Of a stretch of DNA of 64,000 nucleotides, positions 63,970 through 64,000 are shown one piece after another. Below the pieces are notes generated by a model. It did not search any database. It had not been told where the DNA came from and saw nothing but the letters and a program-made list of their open reading frames with translations. Origin of the DNA: Clostridium sp. JN-1 (GTDB lineage Bacteria; Bacillota; Clostridia; Clostridiales; Clostridiaceae). Location of the stretch: assembly GCF_003718715.1 (NCBI RefSeq), contig NZ_CP033465.1, positions 1,612,001 through 1,676,000 on the forward strand. The letters run 5' to 3'. Positions within the stretch are counted from its first letter, which is position 1. The number at the start of each line of letters is the position of its first letter. The position numbers and the translations under genes are program-made.

Positions 63970-64000
63970 TATAAATTTCCCTCCAAAGCAAAGATACATT

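Overview
The window is low-GC DNA from an anaerobic Firmicute, most likely a Clostridium of the acetogenic or Stickland-fermenting kind. The evidence is the codon and base composition, the strong AGGAGG-type ribosome binding sites, the 2-hydroxyacyl-CoA dehydratase and Etf enzymes, the glgBCDAP operon and the oxygen-sensitive metalloenzymes. The species cannot be fixed from the sequence alone. No rRNA, tRNA or CRISPR array was seen.

Region 1 (1-8 kb) is worn accessory DNA. A large gene is cut by an intact IS3-family element and also carries a nonsense codon. There is a decayed ISLre2-family transposase, an N-terminally truncated HIT protein, an ankyrin protein and small housekeeping genes (YwbE, cold-shock protein, YbjQ/UPF0145). 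Region 2 (8-11.5 kb) pairs a PEP-hydrolase-like TIM-barrel protein with a Tm-1-like (UPF0261) protein. Next to them is an AraC regulator whose sensor domain is a paralogue of the neighbouring TIM-barrel enzyme.

Region 3 (11.7-23.3 kb) is the most unusual part. Two nitrogenase-like gene sets (NifH-like, NifD/E-like, NifK/N-like) lie in tandem. The upstream set continues directly into hypF-hypC-hypD-hypE, the genes that make the Fe(CN)2CO group of NiFe hydrogenases. No hydrogenase subunit, hypA, hypB or maturation protease is present. Visible cysteines suggest one bridging [4Fe-4S] cluster per D/K pair rather than a true nitrogenase P-cluster. The layout suggests an uncharacterised reductase or cofactor-maturation system connected with an Fe-CN/CO cofactor.

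Region 4 (23.3-28.7 kb) encodes a three-subunit xanthine-dehydrogenase-family molybdenum hydroxylase. Divergent from it are a membrane protein, a truncated P-loop NTPase and, further on, a MocA-like nucleotidyltransferase. Region 5 (28.8-47.4 kb, all minus strand) looks like one catabolic unit. It holds a 2-hydroxyacyl-CoA dehydratase with its activator, a CoA ligase, a CoA transferase, an acyl-CoA dehydrogenase with EtfBA (ferredoxin-fused EtfA), a LarA-family nickel racemase and a permease. It also carries the complete nickel supply for the racemase: the NikMNQO importer and the LarB/C/E pincer-cofactor enzymes. A GntR/FCD regulator lies just upstream, and palindromes sit on the promoter. 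The predicted chemistry is racemisation of a 2-hydroxyacid, CoA activation, dehydration to an enoyl-CoA and reduction of the double bond, possibly with electron bifurcation.

Region 6 (48.2-58.5 kb) is a glycogen operon (glgB, glgC, glgD, glgA, glgP and a GH13 amylase). Region 7 (58.6-64 kb) has a double HD/HD-GYP protein, an unknown protein, a bacteriohemerythrin and an ABC-2 exporter. A short structured repeat with compensatory base changes occurs three times, twice beside the nitrogenase-like genes and once after the glycogen operon.
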